A program made the position numbers and the translations under genes. Of a stretch of 64,000 nucleotides of DNA, positions 43,074-52,684 are shown piece by piece. Where the stretch lies: positions 1-64,000 of the forward strand of contig JAFEGJ010000005.1 in NCBI GenBank assembly GCA_018240015.1, in the 5' to 3' direction. How positions within the stretch are numbered: position 1 is the first letter of the stretch; every line of letters starts with the position of its first letter. This DNA is from Verrucomicrobiota bacterium (GTDB lineage Bacteria; Chlamydiota; Chlamydiia; Chlamydiales; Rhabdochlamydiaceae). The notes beneath the pieces were generated by a model that saw nothing but the letters and a program-made list of their open reading frames with translations, was not told the DNA's origin and ran no database searches.

Positions 43074-44111
43074 TGGAGGATTTTTTCGAAGGTTATCGAA
43101 TTGCTCTTCGAGATCTTTGAGCTTTTTCCACACAATATTGAAAGGCTCTTTGTGTAGCTCAGTTGTCCCAAAAAGTCTGTGCAGAAAAGCTCTCTCAAGC
43201 TCTGAGGGATCATTCCAGATCTGCCGACCAACGTTTTCTATAAATTCTTTTGTAAAAGGAGTTATTGTTAGATCGCCAGTCGTTGTTACATCTATCATAA
43301 ATCCTAAAACCATAGTGATTTTTCTTAAAAGGTCGTTGTCTATTACATCAGTTTTATTTTCTTCTATTAATTTTTTTGCGATCATGCATTTACGATAGAT
43401 TTTAATAAATATTTGCACTAACTTAAAACGTTGTTTATTATATGGATGCCCAAAAGAAGCCCCATTTTTTAATCGTATTTTTGCACCAAGTAGAGGTAAT
43501 ATGTGAAAGAGAGAATCGTGAACAAATTCTTTGTTTAAAGAGAGAAGACCATCATGAGTAAAATAAGTTTCAATAAAGACTAAATCATCTGCAATACCTT
43601 CTGCTGATGCAATATTAAGATCGGGAAGCTGTAGATCATCTTTTTGTAAATTTTTCCAGTTGACCATTAAAGCTTCCCTATCTGGTAGTTCTAAATATAC
43701 AAGATTATTTTCTTCTCTATATGAATATCCCAACTTAATTTTTTCATAAGAAAGAATAGGGCGTGCTATTTCTACTGCTGGATAATGTTTTAATTCTTGT
43801 TTATACTCTTCATAAGAAGATATTTTTTTTCTTGTAAAAGAATAAACGTAACCACCTAATTTATTAGGCTTGCGCGAAGTGCAAGTCCATATCTCTCCCG
43901 ATTTTGATGCGAGTTCTTCTTTTTCTGTTTTTTCTCCGGGTTTTAATAGAGAAAAGGAATTACGCCGAGAGATGTGTTCTCGCTTATGCAAATCTTCAGC
44001 TTCCTTGGCTTTTTTAATCCGCGTAACTTTTTTTGTTTCAGATGAAATAGATTCATTTGGTTCAATAGGATGTTGAATATTGTGAACTGGAATTTCATTT
44101 ACTTTATGCAT
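43068..44111 (-). CDS. Hypothetical protein, effector candidate
   Basis: 347 residues, not recognised. The N-terminus is polar and Ser/Lys-rich (SSETKKVTRIKKAKEAEDLHKREHISRRNS), without a signal peptide. The rest mixes helices and strands, including TSRKPNKLGGYVYSFTRKKISSYEEYK and a C-terminal LKDLEEQFDNLRKN. Marked AT-richness compared with the flanking permease and mnmA operon suggests acquisition. The ATG at 44111 has AAGGCG nearby; the ORF could extend to 44129. A disordered polar start is common in type III substrates, but this is weak evidence. Confidence 0.55.
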   Translation of the reverse strand: MHKVNEIPVHNIQHPIEPNESISSETKKVTRIKKAKEAEDLHKREHISRRNSFSLLKPGEKTEKEELASKSGEIWTCTSRKPNKLGGYVYSFTRKKISSYEEYKQELKHYPAVEIARPILSYEKIKLGYSYREENNLVYLELPDREALMVNWKNLQKDDLQLPDLNIASAEGIADDLVFIETYFTHDGLLSLNKEFVHDSLFHILPLLGAKIRLKNGASFGHPYNKQRFKLVQIFIKIYRKCMIAKKLIEENKTDVIDNDLLRKITMVLGFMIDVTTTGDLTITPFTKEFIENVGRQIWNDPSELERAFLHRLFGTTELHKEPFNIVWKKLKDLEEQFDNLRKNPPI

Positions 44112-44248
44112 AATTCGCCTTCTGGACAAATTATATCACATAAAAATTACTATACCAACCATTTTAAAAAATATGGAAATGCAAGTCGTTAATTATTAAG
44201 TGGTTGGAGGTTCTCGAGGGATGTTCTAAGGGCTTCTTAATGAGAGGT

Positions 44249-45319
44249 TTATGGAGAGGTTTTCTCTAAAGACTCGGTGAGCCTTAAGTCTGCAGCAATT
44301 TCCTCAAGCTTGGGCCGCGCAGGATCCACTTTATTGTCTTTGCGAGCTTGCAAAAAAGCTTTCCACTCCAGAAGGAGTTTGTTGGGGTTTTTGTAGACTT
44401 CTTGTTGGATGACTTGGCCACCTTGAGTCACAACCCATCCGTCAGATTGCTGCTCATCAAAATAGATGCGAACAGATGTATTGTTGGAGCAGGAGAGAAC
44501 GACCTCTCTTTTTTGGGGAGCTTTAATAAACGAGCTATAAGCTTTTAGAGGAATCTTCCCAATTTGCATTTCAAAAGAGACTTCCGCAAGAGGGACAATT
44601 TTTTCTGGGTTATTTGCGTAAAGAATACGCTGCTGAGCTTCGTCGACGATGCGGCTGTTGTAAGCAGTTGATGTGACATTCAAAGTAATAGGGTCTATGG
44701 GGAGCCCCAGTTCACGCAGAAGATAGTGGACTACGAGGTCGACGGGGTGTGTGGCTTCATCGATGTGAACACCTGCGGAAGGTCTGGTGGGGGGTCTTTC
44801 TTTTTGCCAGATGACTTGGATGTCTTTGACTTCCAGGTGGTGTGCTTTGAGGTAGGCAATCGCATCGTTTAAGGCTGGAGAGTAGCGGAAGAGGTAGCCA
44901 CAGACGAGGTTTTTATTTTTTTCATAACCTTTGCCCTGCAGCATGGGAAGTAAAGCGGATAGTTCTTGGGAGGATTCAACGAGGGGTTTTTCGACGAAAA
45001 GATCGGGCGGGGAGTCTTGAGTCAAGATCGATTGTATGAGAGGAAAATGGGTACATGTGTTGGAGGCGATAACGATGATGTCAGGTGTGTGCTTTTCTAA
45101 AGCCGCATCGAGAGATGAGTAGGAAGGATATTTCACATCTTTGAGGCGAGCAGGATTGTTATCGACGATGGCGATAATTTCAACTTCGCCGTCTTTTTGG
45201 AGAGCTTCCAGGTTGCGGACATGATTGGCTCCCATAAATCCATGTCCTACAACGAGGACGCGAGGAGCAGCTGAGAGGATGGTAGTGAAGAAGCAAATGA
45301 AAAATAATAAAGATTTCAT
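44249..45319 (-). CDS. Gfo/Idh/MocA-family oxidoreductase with N-terminal signal-like segment
   Basis: 356 residues. After MKSLLFFICFFTTILSAAP, a Sec-like leader, comes a Rossmann fold VLVVGHGFMGANHVRNL (21-37), IVDNNPARL, the EKP motif in LFVEKPLVES and the catalytic-domain motif GVHIDEATHPVDLVVHYLL. The family reduces or oxidises sugars using NAD(P). A leader peptide is unusual because NAD(P) is cytosolic and Sec substrates fold outside. Either the enzyme is exported or the start is really a membrane anchor. It overlaps the HAD phosphatase gene by 4 bases. Confidence 0.85.
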   Translation of the reverse strand: MKSLLFFICFFTTILSAAPRVLVVGHGFMGANHVRNLEALQKDGEVEIIAIVDNNPARLKDVKYPSYSSLDAALEKHTPDIIVIASNTCTHFPLIQSILTQDSPPDLFVEKPLVESSQELSALLPMLQGKGYEKNKNLVCGYLFRYSPALNDAIAYLKAHHLEVKDIQVIWQKERPPTRPSAGVHIDEATHPVDLVVHYLLRELGLPIDPITLNVTSTAYNSRIVDEAQQRILYANNPEKIVPLAEVSFEMQIGKIPLKAYSSFIKAPQKREVVLSCSNNTSVRIYFDEQQSDGWVVTQGGQVIQQEVYKNPNKLLLEWKAFLQARKDNKVDPARPKLEEIAADLRLTESLEKTSP

Positions 45320-46083
45320 ACTTTCATCATAACGGGAGAGATATTTTGCGGCGAGTGGAGAGGGATTTTGTAAAATTGAAGGCCCTCTTGGATGCCAAGA
45401 ATACCGTGAGCCGAACTATGGTAAACATTTTTCAGGTGTTTGATCTCTTCGACGAGTTTGGGTTCTGCATTACCGACAGCGATGCCTTTGAGTCCTGTTT
45501 GGAACAGCGACAAGTCGTTCATTGCATCGCCGGCTGTCACAACAAGATGATGAGGGATGTCGAAATGGTTCAAAAGCTTTATCAGGCTTGAGCCTTTATT
45601 CACGCCTGGGGAGACAATGTCCAAATACATGTCGCTAGAAAGAATCACATCGAATCCTGCCTCCGTGATTTTTTGAACTGTTTTTTTCTGGAGGCGCTCA
45701 GTGTCATAATAGTAGGCGACACGATAAGGTGGATCGATGGGTTGGAGCTCAATTCCTTCTTCATGGGCAAGGAGATTGCGAAGATAGTCGTTTCTGTTGT
45801 TCCATTTTTCAATGATGGGATTTTGCAGGGGCTCGATTTCAGCAAAAGTAGTCCCGTCCACAATGTGTGTTCCATGGTCGCCCATCACGAAGTGGGCTGG
45901 AGGAAGATAGCCACTTTGGCAAAAGTGCTGAACGACGCGTATGGGTCTTCCCGTTGAATAAATAAGTAGAACGTCTTCTCTTTGGCGCATGAGCTGGCTA
46001 TAGAAAGACTGCTTTGTCGCAGCGTCGCCTTCTAAGAACGTGCCATCTAAATCGGTGGCTAGAACGAGTTTATAGGGGCTCAA
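45316..46083 (-). CDS. HAD-superfamily (Cof/sucrose-phosphatase-like) hydrolase
   Basis: 255 residues with HAD motif I DLDGTFLEG (11-19), motif II YSTGRP, motif III lysine in GVNKGSSLIKLL and motif IV AGDAMNDLSLF, the type IIB cap arrangement typical of sucrose-phosphate/mannosyl-phosphate phosphatases. The natural substrate is unknown, though the sugar-related oxidoreductase downstream fits a sugar phosphate. It overlaps mnmA by 14 bases and the Gfo/Idh gene by 4. Confidence 0.88.
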   Translation of the reverse strand: MSPYKLVLATDLDGTFLEGDAATKQSFYSQLMRQREDVLLIYSTGRPIRVVQHFCQSGYLPPAHFVMGDHGTHIVDGTTFAEIEPLQNPIIEKWNNRNDYLRNLLAHEEGIELQPIDPPYRVAYYYDTERLQKKTVQKITEAGFDVILSSDMYLDIVSPGVNKGSSLIKLLNHFDIPHHLVVTAGDAMNDLSLFQTGLKGIAVGNAEPKLVEEIKHLKNVYHSSAHGILGIQEGLQFYKIPLHSPQNISPVMMKV

Positions 46084-47119
46084 TTATCGCTCCTCCGAGG
46101 CACACATTTTTGTCATAGAAAACGATCGATTGCCGGGGTGTGATCGCGCGCTGCGGTTGGGTGAATTTCACATGCATTTTTCCGTTTTCGATTTTTTCGA
46201 TCACACACTCTTGGGCAGGCTGGCGGTAGCGGATTTTCGCCTGGCATGTCAGTGGTAAAGTAGGAGGCTCTTGCACCCAACTGATTTCCGTGGCAGTGAG
46301 AAAATCCCGGTAAAGAGCGGGATGATCGGCGCCTTGCTCGACAAAAACAATATTGCGCTCGGTGTCTTTGGCAACGACAAACCACGCTTCTCCGGGACCT
46401 CCAATCGCGAGTCCCTTGCGCTGTCCGATGGTGTAATAAGCAACACCGCTATGCTCGCCAACCGTGCGGCCACCCTGGGTTTGGAAGGGGCCTTTTTGAT
46501 AGGCGATATACCGATTTAAAAACGTGCTAAATTTGCGCTCTCCGATGAAACAGATGCCGGTGCTGTCTTTTTTTTCAGCGGTGGCAAGGTTGTGCTGTGC
46601 AGCGAGTGCGCGCACTTCAGTTTTGGGGAGATGGCCGATGGGAAAAAGGGTTTTTGTAAGGATGTGGTCTTTGACCGTGTATAAAAAGTAGGTTTGATCT
46701 TTGTCCGTATCTGCACTACAAAGCAGCTGGCCATTTTCTGTTTGAGCATAGTGTCCCGTCGCGACAAAGTCAGCACCAAGCCCTAGAGCTTTTTCAAAGA
46801 AAGCTTTAAATTTGATTTCGCGGTTGCAGAGAACGTCGGGGTTGGGAGTGTAGCCTTGTTTTAGCTCCTCGAGGAAAAGAGAAAAAACTCGATCCCAATA
46901 TTCCTTGGCAAAGTTCACGGTGTAGTAGGGGATACCAATGAGATCGCAGACTTTGGCGACGTCTTCGTAATCTTGCGTAGCATGGCACTGCCCGTCAGGA
47001 TCCGTCTCTTCCCAATTTTTCATGAAAAGGCCCATGACTTCGTATCCCTGCTGCTTGAGAAGCAGCGCGGAAACCGAAGAATCGACTCCTCCTGACATAC
47101 CGACGATAACTCTTTTCAT
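46070..47119 (-). CDS. mnmA: tRNA-specific 2-thiouridylase
   Basis: Thiolates U34 of tRNA-Lys, -Glu and -Gln. 349 residues with the PP-loop SGGVDSSVSALLLKQQGY (9-26), GLFMKNWEE, the catalytic Cys in NPDVLCNREIKF (about 103) and the second Cys in DSTGICFIGERKF (about 199), followed by the beta-barrel domain. Length is normal. It heads the operon mnmA-HAD-Gfo/Idh. In C. trachomatis it neighbours clpC (CT287/CT286 as I recall), as it does here within 1 kb. Confidence 0.96.
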   Translation of the reverse strand: MKRVIVGMSGGVDSSVSALLLKQQGYEVMGLFMKNWEETDPDGQCHATQDYEDVAKVCDLIGIPYYTVNFAKEYWDRVFSLFLEELKQGYTPNPDVLCNREIKFKAFFEKALGLGADFVATGHYAQTENGQLLCSADTDKDQTYFLYTVKDHILTKTLFPIGHLPKTEVRALAAQHNLATAEKKDSTGICFIGERKFSTFLNRYIAYQKGPFQTQGGRTVGEHSGVAYYTIGQRKGLAIGGPGEAWFVVAKDTERNIVFVEQGADHPALYRDFLTATEISWVQEPPTLPLTCQAKIRYRQPAQECVIEKIENGKMHVKFTQPQRAITPRQSIVFYDKNVCLGGAIIEPL

Positions 47120-47155
47120 AGGAGGAAATTATAGAGGATAGTATAAAAAAATACT

Positions 47156-47782
47156 ATGACTATGAAAATTCCTCTTCGAGACGTCACGTTAGAAGGAAAT
47201 CTTTTAATTCCACCGGGTGCTAAAGGAGTTGTTATTTTTGCTCATGGGAGCGGTAGCAGCCGTTTGAGTCCTCGCAACCAATTTGTGGCTGAGCACTTAA
47301 GAGAAAGTGACTTAGGTACGCTTCTCGTTGATTTGCTCGCTCCGGAAGAAGATGTTGTCGAAGAAAGATTTAACATTGGGCTACTCGCCTTAAGGCTTCA
47401 GGGGATCACCGACTGGGTGAGGAAGCAGACAGAAGCCCTTGAAACCAGGGGGATGAAAATCGGTTATTTTGGTGCGAGTACGGGAGCTGCCGCAGCGCTC
47501 ATCGCTGCTGCGGGCGATCCCAAAATCAGTGCGGTCGTATCGCGCGGAGGAAGGCCAGACCTCGCCGGTGCTGTTTTGCCACGAGTGAAAGCGCCGACAC
47601 TTCTGATTGTCGGAGGAGAAGATACGCCGGTCATTGAAATGAATCGAGAGGCGTTTGATCTTTTAGGATGCGTTAAAGATCTCGTCATCGTGCCGGGAGC
47701 GACCCATCTGTTTGAAGAAGCGGGTGCACTCGAGCAAGTGGCTCGGCATGCTGAGCTGTGGTTTGTGAAGTGTTTGACGTAA
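47156..47782 (+). CDS. Alpha/beta-hydrolase (dienelactone-hydrolase-like)
   Basis: 208 residues: VVIFAHGSGSSRLSPRN (oxyanion hole), nucleophile elbow GYFGASTGAAAALIAAA with Ser in GxSxG, PTLLIVGGEDTPV (acid) and GATHLFEE (His). The fold resembles the hydrolase domain that in many bacteria is fused to a phosphoribosyltransferase; here it stands alone. Substrate unknown. Divergent from mnmA with about 36 bases between starts. Confidence 0.85.
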   Translation: MTMKIPLRDVTLEGNLLIPPGAKGVVIFAHGSGSSRLSPRNQFVAEHLRESDLGTLLVDLLAPEEDVVEERFNIGLLALRLQGITDWVRKQTEALETRGMKIGYFGASTGAAAALIAAAGDPKISAVVSRGGRPDLAGAVLPRVKAPTLLIVGGEDTPVIEMNREAFDLLGCVKDLVIVPGATHLFEEAGALEQVARHAELWFVKCLT

Positions 47783-47839
47783 TTTATTTCCCTTTTTTTT
47801 GAGTCATCGATAACATCTACTGCTTCTTAGGAGGTGTTT

Positions 47840-48166
47840 ATGATTACTGTATTTGATGCAACGACACAGCAGATAAAAAACTATTGTCTTGCCAATGAAT
47901 TGCTAAAAGAAGGAAATGCGTGGAGGGCTGCCTTAGTGCTGCAACCTTACGATCATGAAGGGAGGTTTGATCCTAATCCTTATTCGATGGAGCAAAACAC
48001 TCGCCTGGAATTCTATTCTATACTACGTGCTGCACAAATCTGGACAAAAATAGCCGATACAGTCATTCCTGAAGGTAAACAAGAATGTCTCGATAGAGCG
48101 GAAAAATGCTTTAACGCAGCTCTCGTCTTTTATAGAGCCCAACAAACAAATAATATTATTTATTAG
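47840..48166 (+). CDS. Small helical hypothetical protein
   Basis: 108 residues, MITVFDATTQQIKNYCLANELLKEGNAWRAALVL, then two long alanine-rich helices (YSILRAAQIWTKIADTVI and CLDRAEKCFNAALVFYRA) that look TPR-like. No signal or membrane segment, no known family. The ATG at 47840 has an excellent AGGAGG five to six bases upstream, which overrules the GTG at 47834. Convergent with clpC, 4 bases apart. Confidence 0.6.
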   Translation: MITVFDATTQQIKNYCLANELLKEGNAWRAALVLQPYDHEGRFDPNPYSMEQNTRLEFYSILRAAQIWTKIADTVIPEGKQECLDRAEKCFNAALVFYRAQQTNNIIY

Positions 48167-48170
48167 GCCT

Positions 48171-50717
48171 TCATTTCTTTTCAGGAGCTGGCGGTCCGGC
48201 AAGGGCTAGTGGTGCCTTCGCATCGCTGGGCATATCTTGCTCTTGGAATGAGACTTCTTCTCCTTTGACGGAGCATAGAAGCGTTCCCTTCTTGTCAGCA
48301 TTGCGTAGGATCCACTCGGAGAGCGGTTCTTCGATGTAACGCTCGATGGCGCGGCGGATCGGCCGTGCACCGAACTCGGGCTCGTATCCTTTGAGGACGA
48401 GGAAGTCCTTCGCACTTTGATCGAGGAGAAGGAGGAGATGCTTGCGTGTGAGGCGCTCTTGCACTTTCTTCATCTCGAGATCGATGACTTTGAGGAGTTC
48501 GACCTTATCGAGGGGTTTGAAGATAACGAGGCTGTCGAGACGGTTGAGGAACTCGGGTTTGAAGTGTTTTTGTGCCGCTTTCTTGATCGTCTCTTGCATT
48601 TTTTTCACGTCGAGGATCACTTGCGATGCACCAAATCCGACTTCGGTTTGGCCGCGTACGAGGTCGGCGCCGAGGTTGGAAGTCATGATGATGATGGTGT
48701 TGCGGAAGTCGATCTTGCGACCAAACGCATCGGTGAGCCGTCCTTCTTCAAGTACTTGGAGGAGGAGGTTCATCACATCGGGGTGGGCTTTTTCGATCTC
48801 GTCAAAGAGAACGACGCAGTAAGGACGCTGGCGTACTTGTTCGGTGAGCTGGCCGCCTTCTTCGTAGCCTACATAGCCGGGAGGAGAGCCTGTCATGCGG
48901 CTGACGGCAAATTTCTCCATGTACTCGGACATGTCGACTTGGATGAGGGCATCTTCGCCGCCAAACATATGGATCGCGAGTTGTTTGGCTAGGAGTGTTT
49001 TTCCAACACCTGTAGGGCCGAGGAAGAGGAATGCGCCGATGGGGCGGTTCGGATCTTTGATGTCAGCGCGGCTGCGGCGGATCGATCTGCAGACGGTGCT
49101 AACGGCGTCGTCTTGACCGATGATATTTTGTTTGAGTTCTTCTTCCATCTTGAGAACCTTGGTGGTCTCGCCTTCAGTAAGGCGGGTGATAGGGATGCCG
49201 GTTTGTTTGGCGACGATGAACGCGATTTCTTCTTCATCGACGATGACTTGTTGCTCGTCTTTGCGGTTTTCCCATTGATGGATTTGATTTTGGAGCTCGT
49301 CGCGCAGGTTTTTTTCTTTATCGCGGAGTTTGGCGGCCTTTTCGTACTCTTGCTTGGCGATTGCGTCTTCTTTGGCCAGGCGTACTTCTTCGATCTCCAT
49401 TTCGTATTTGGTGATGTCTTGGGGCTGGTGCATGGAAGCGATGCGGGCTTTGGCGCCGGCTTCGTCCATGAGGTCGATCGCCTTATCGGGAAGGAACCGT
49501 CCGGTGATATAGCGGTCAGAGAGGTAAGCAGCGGCTTTGACAGAGGCATCAGTGTAGAAGCAGCGGTGGTGCTGCTCGTATTTGGGTTTGAGGCCCATGA
49601 GAATCTGGATGCTCTCCTCAATAGAGGGGGGCGCTACGAGGATTTTTTGGAAGCGGCGCTCTAAGGCAGCGTCTTTTTCGATGTGTTTGCGGTATTCATC
49701 GAGTGTTGTCGCTCCGATACACTGAATTTCTCCGCGTGCTAGGGCAGGTTTTAAGATGTTGGAAGCATCGATCGCACCCTCGGCAGCTCCAGCGCCAACG
49801 ATGGTGTGGATCTCGTCGATGAACATGAGAACGTTGCCGCTCTTTTTGATTTCGTCCATGACGGCTTTGATGCGCTCTTCAAACTGTCCGCGGTATTTCG
49901 TGCCGGCGATCATGAGTGTCAAATCGAGCGAGATGAGTTTTTTCTTAGCGAGATTGTCGGGTACTTCTCCTTTAACAATGGCGTGAGCAAGGCCTTCGAC
50001 GATGGCCGTTTTTCCCACACCTGCTTCCCCAATGAGCACAGGGTTATTTTTGCGGCGCCGGCAGAGAATGAGGATGAGTCGCTCGACTTCTTCTTTGCGT
50101 CCGATGACGGGATCGAGTTTTCCTTCACGGCAGAGCTCGGTCAGATCATGTCCGTAAGCACGCAAGGCAGGCATTTTATCGGCAGGAAGGCCGCCACCTT
50201 TTTCGGGGAGCTTGCCAGGAGTGGGGCCGCCCGCAGCAGGGGGAGGCGTACCCATACCCATGGGAGGGAGTTGGAGGTTGAATGTTTCGAGTTCTTTGAG
50301 GACTTCTTTGCGGACATCTTTCAAGTTGATGTTGAGGTTTTCGAGGACTTGAGCTGCGACGCCATCCGTCTCACGCAGAAGTGCGAGCAGAAGGTGCTCG
50401 GTGCCGACATAATTATGGCCCAGGCTTGCCGCTTCTTCATTGGCGAACTCGAAGACTTTTTTAACTTTTGCGGTGAGTGCAGGGTCGCCGTAGACTTGGA
50501 TCTCGGGTCCAAAACCGACTAACCGTTCTACTTCTTGGCGGACGGTTTCATAATCGAGGTTGAGATTGCGCAGGACATTGACGGCAATCCCTTGCCCGAG
50601 CTTGAGTAGCCCGAGGAGTACGTGCTCTGTTCCTAAATAGTTATGATTGAGGCGTTGAGCTTCTTTCTTAGCGAGCTTGATGACTTGTTTGGCGCGATTC
50701 GTAAATTTATCAAACAT
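48171..50717 (-). CDS. clpC: ATP-dependent Clp protease ATPase ClpC
   Basis: Hexameric AAA+ unfoldase partnering ClpP. 848 residues: two N-terminal Clp repeats ([34 protein letters not shown]...), first AAA+ with [15 protein letters not shown], a UVR-type middle region ([34 protein letters not shown]) diagnostic of ClpC rather than ClpB, second AAA+ with [15 protein letters not shown], and a ClpP-contact loop region before the C-terminal domain. Full length, no anomalies. Confidence 0.98.
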   Translation of the reverse strand: MFDKFTNRAKQVIKLAKKEAQRLNHNYLGTEHVLLGLLKLGQGIAVNVLRNLNLDYETVRQEVERLVGFGPEIQVYGDPALTAKVKKVFEFANEEAASLGHNYVGTEHLLLALLRETDGVAAQVLENLNINLKDVRKEVLKELETFNLQLPPMGMGTPPPAAGGPTPGKLPEKGGGLPADKMPALRAYGHDLTELCREGKLDPVIGRKEEVERLILILCRRRKNNPVLIGEAGVGKTAIVEGLAHAIVKGEVPDNLAKKKLISLDLTLMIAGTKYRGQFEERIKAVMDEIKKSGNVLMFIDEIHTIVGAGAAEGAIDASNILKPALARGEIQCIGATTLDEYRKHIEKDAALERRFQKILVAPPSIEESIQILMGLKPKYEQHHRCFYTDASVKAAAYLSDRYITGRFLPDKAIDLMDEAGAKARIASMHQPQDITKYEMEIEEVRLAKEDAIAKQEYEKAAKLRDKEKNLRDELQNQIHQWENRKDEQQVIVDEEEIAFIVAKQTGIPITRLTEGETTKVLKMEEELKQNIIGQDDAVSTVCRSIRRSRADIKDPNRPIGAFLFLGPTGVGKTLLAKQLAIHMFGGEDALIQVDMSEYMEKFAVSRMTGSPPGYVGYEEGGQLTEQVRQRPYCVVLFDEIEKAHPDVMNLLLQVLEEGRLTDAFGRKIDFRNTIIIMTSNLGADLVRGQTEVGFGASQVILDVKKMQETIKKAAQKHFKPEFLNRLDSLVIFKPLDKVELLKVIDLEMKKVQERLTRKHLLLLLDQSAKDFLVLKGYEPEFGARPIRRAIERYIEEPLSEWILRNADKKGTLLCSVKGEEVSFQEQDMPSDAKAPLALAGPPAPEKK

Positions 50718-50856
50718 AATGAACGTCCCCCGAGACCATTTTAGGTTGCTTTCTTTTTATTGGCAAATTTGGGCAAGAATAGCAAGATTTTTTTTAAGCT
50801 TGTTCAAAAATAAGATATATGACATGGAGTGTTTTCTAAATGAACGGAAGGACATT

Positions 50857-51954
50857 ATGAAAAATTATCTAAAAACTTTGACAATGACACTAGTGGCCTA
50901 TACAAGCTTTGTTCAAGCTTCAACTACTAAAACAGATCAATCAGAGATTGCGGGATTATTCGGCATGACAGCCAAGCCCATGCAACCCGAACCGGCACCA
51001 ATATCTAAATCCGAAGAGGAGAGAAAAAAGGGGGGCATTTTTACGGCCGAAGTTCTCTATTGGTCAACGAACTATAATCTACCTTTTGCTTTCGATTTTT
51101 CTCAGTCGGGAAGCAGTCTTAATTCTGCGTCTCCCATCGTGAATTTTCAAACGAATAAGATCGACGCCAAATTTTTTCGGCCATCGCCACGTTGGACGAC
51201 AGGTGGTCGCGTCGGTTTTGGAGGAAATACAGGGTTTGATGGCTGGGAATTCATCGGTTATTACACCTATTACCACAATGAAACAGAGAAGCACGTCTCT
51301 TCAGACCAGCAACATATTAACGTTGCTTGGGGTCGAGGTGAAGCTGAATACAACCTTACTTACCAAGTCGGGGATATTGAAATCGGAAAAATATTTTATT
51401 CCTCACCCAAAGTCACGCTTCGGCCTCTATGCGGGATCCGCGGTGCGTGGATTGATCAGAGTAACCGGGCTACATTCAAGGGAGATGCGGTAACGTTTAC
51501 TGATAATACAGGAGCTACGTTCTTTACGGACCAACCACTCAAGATAAATCTTGACCTAGACGTTCGCGCTATCGGGCCTCGGATAGGGCTTAACTCGAAT
51601 TGGGGTAGCTATCGAGGATTAAGTATTTTAGCTAATGTTTCTGCATCGCTTCTGTATGGAAAAGGCCATACCAAAATAAAAGTCAAAGTTGACAGCGCTT
51701 CACAGGATAGTGGTGGTAATATTTCTGATTCGACGACGGATGTGAATGTGCGAGATCATTTTTGGGAGCTTTTCCCTAACCTCCAGCTAATGCTAGGTGT
51801 GACGTGGGGCTACGCTTTCAATCACGGTAAAAATATGTTTCGCATGAGCGCGAGCTGGGAGTCGAATTTCTGGTGGGAGACGGCCAATGTTCTTTTCTTT
51901 GAAAGGTCTCTGAGTATGCAGGGATTGACGGCAGGACTTGGAATCGATTTCTAA
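50857..51954 (+). CDS. MOMP-like porin (Lpg1974-type outer-membrane protein)
   Basis: 365 residues. Signal peptide MKNYLKTLTMTLVAYTSFVQA, a linker, then a barrel beginning GGIFTAEVLYWSTNYNLPFAF, a pattern shared with the Lpg1974 family of pore-forming proteins common in Legionella and environmental chlamydiae. Strands such as RWTTGGRVGFGGNTGFDGWEFIGYYTYY follow, ending in GLTAGLGIDF with terminal Phe. Likely a general porin; the mature N-terminus echoes the interrupted gene at 2751. GGAAGGA precedes the ATG at 50857; the longer frame from 50677 is not used. Confidence 0.82.
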   Translation: MKNYLKTLTMTLVAYTSFVQASTTKTDQSEIAGLFGMTAKPMQPEPAPISKSEEERKKGGIFTAEVLYWSTNYNLPFAFDFSQSGSSLNSASPIVNFQTNKIDAKFFRPSPRWTTGGRVGFGGNTGFDGWEFIGYYTYYHNETEKHVSSDQQHINVAWGRGEAEYNLTYQVGDIEIGKIFYSSPKVTLRPLCGIRGAWIDQSNRATFKGDAVTFTDNTGATFFTDQPLKINLDLDVRAIGPRIGLNSNWGSYRGLSILANVSASLLYGKGHTKIKVKVDSASQDSGGNISDSTTDVNVRDHFWELFPNLQLMLGVTWGYAFNHGKNMFRMSASWESNFWWETANVLFFERSLSMQGLTAGLGIDF

Positions 51955-51982
51955 ATAATCGTGGAAAATCTAAAATGGTTTG

Positions 51983-52684
51983 ATGCGATGGAAAGAAATT
52001 GATACAGGTTTGGCATCGGCTGCAACAAATATGCAGCTCGATGCCCAGATGCTCGAATCGCTTGAGCAGCCAACGCTCCATTTCTATGACTGGGCAAAAC
52101 CCAGTATCACGTACGGCCATTTTATCGATCCAAGTAAATTTTTGAATTTATCGTCGTTGGAAAGGCGCGGTATCGACTATGCACGAAGACCAACAGGCGG
52201 CGGTATCGTCTTTCATATGTGGGACTTAGCGTTCTCGGTTCTCGTTCCCGCAAAGTCAAACCTCTTTTCCTTAAATACCTTGGACAATTATGCTTTTGTG
52301 AACCAGGCCGTTTTGCGGGCTGCTCAAAATTTTATGGGAGAGAAGAAAAATTTGTCTTTAACTCCCACGGATTTAGCGGCGCGGCAGGAGGACTGCCGGC
52401 GATTTTGTATGGCGCAGCCAACGAAATACGATGTGATTTGGAATGAGCGCAAGATCGCGGGAGCTGCGCAGCGCAAAACGAGGCAGGGATTTTTACATCA
52501 GGGAACGATTGCCCTTGTGATGCCCGAGATGGAAGTGCTGCAAGATGTCTTGCGAGGCGGTGATATTGCCTCTGCTATGCTAGCGCATACCTATCCCTTA
52601 AGCGGGGAAAAAAAATTAGAAGATGCCAGAAACGAACTGAAGCAACTCTTGAGAAAAGAATTTATCCATGAAAACAGCCATTAG
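51983..52684 (+). CDS. Lipoate-protein ligase A family
   Basis: Attaches lipoate (or octanoate) to lipoyl domains. 233 residues with PSITYGHF, the substrate loop YARRPTGGGIVFHMWDLAFSVL and the catalytic Lys region TKYDVIWNERKIAGAAQRKTRQGFLHQGTI. The C-terminal accessory domain of E. coli LplA is absent, as in LplJ/LipM-like forms. It overlaps proS by 17 bases. A target, GcvH, lies 4 kb downstream on the same strand. The ATG at 51983 is chosen over a TTG at 51980. Confidence 0.88.
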   Translation: MRWKEIDTGLASAATNMQLDAQMLESLEQPTLHFYDWAKPSITYGHFIDPSKFLNLSSLERRGIDYARRPTGGGIVFHMWDLAFSVLVPAKSNLFSLNTLDNYAFVNQAVLRAAQNFMGEKKNLSLTPTDLAARQEDCRRFCMAQPTKYDVIWNERKIAGAAQRKTRQGFLHQGTIALVMPEMEVLQDVLRGGDIASAMLAHTYPLSGEKKLEDARNELKQLLRKEFIHENSH

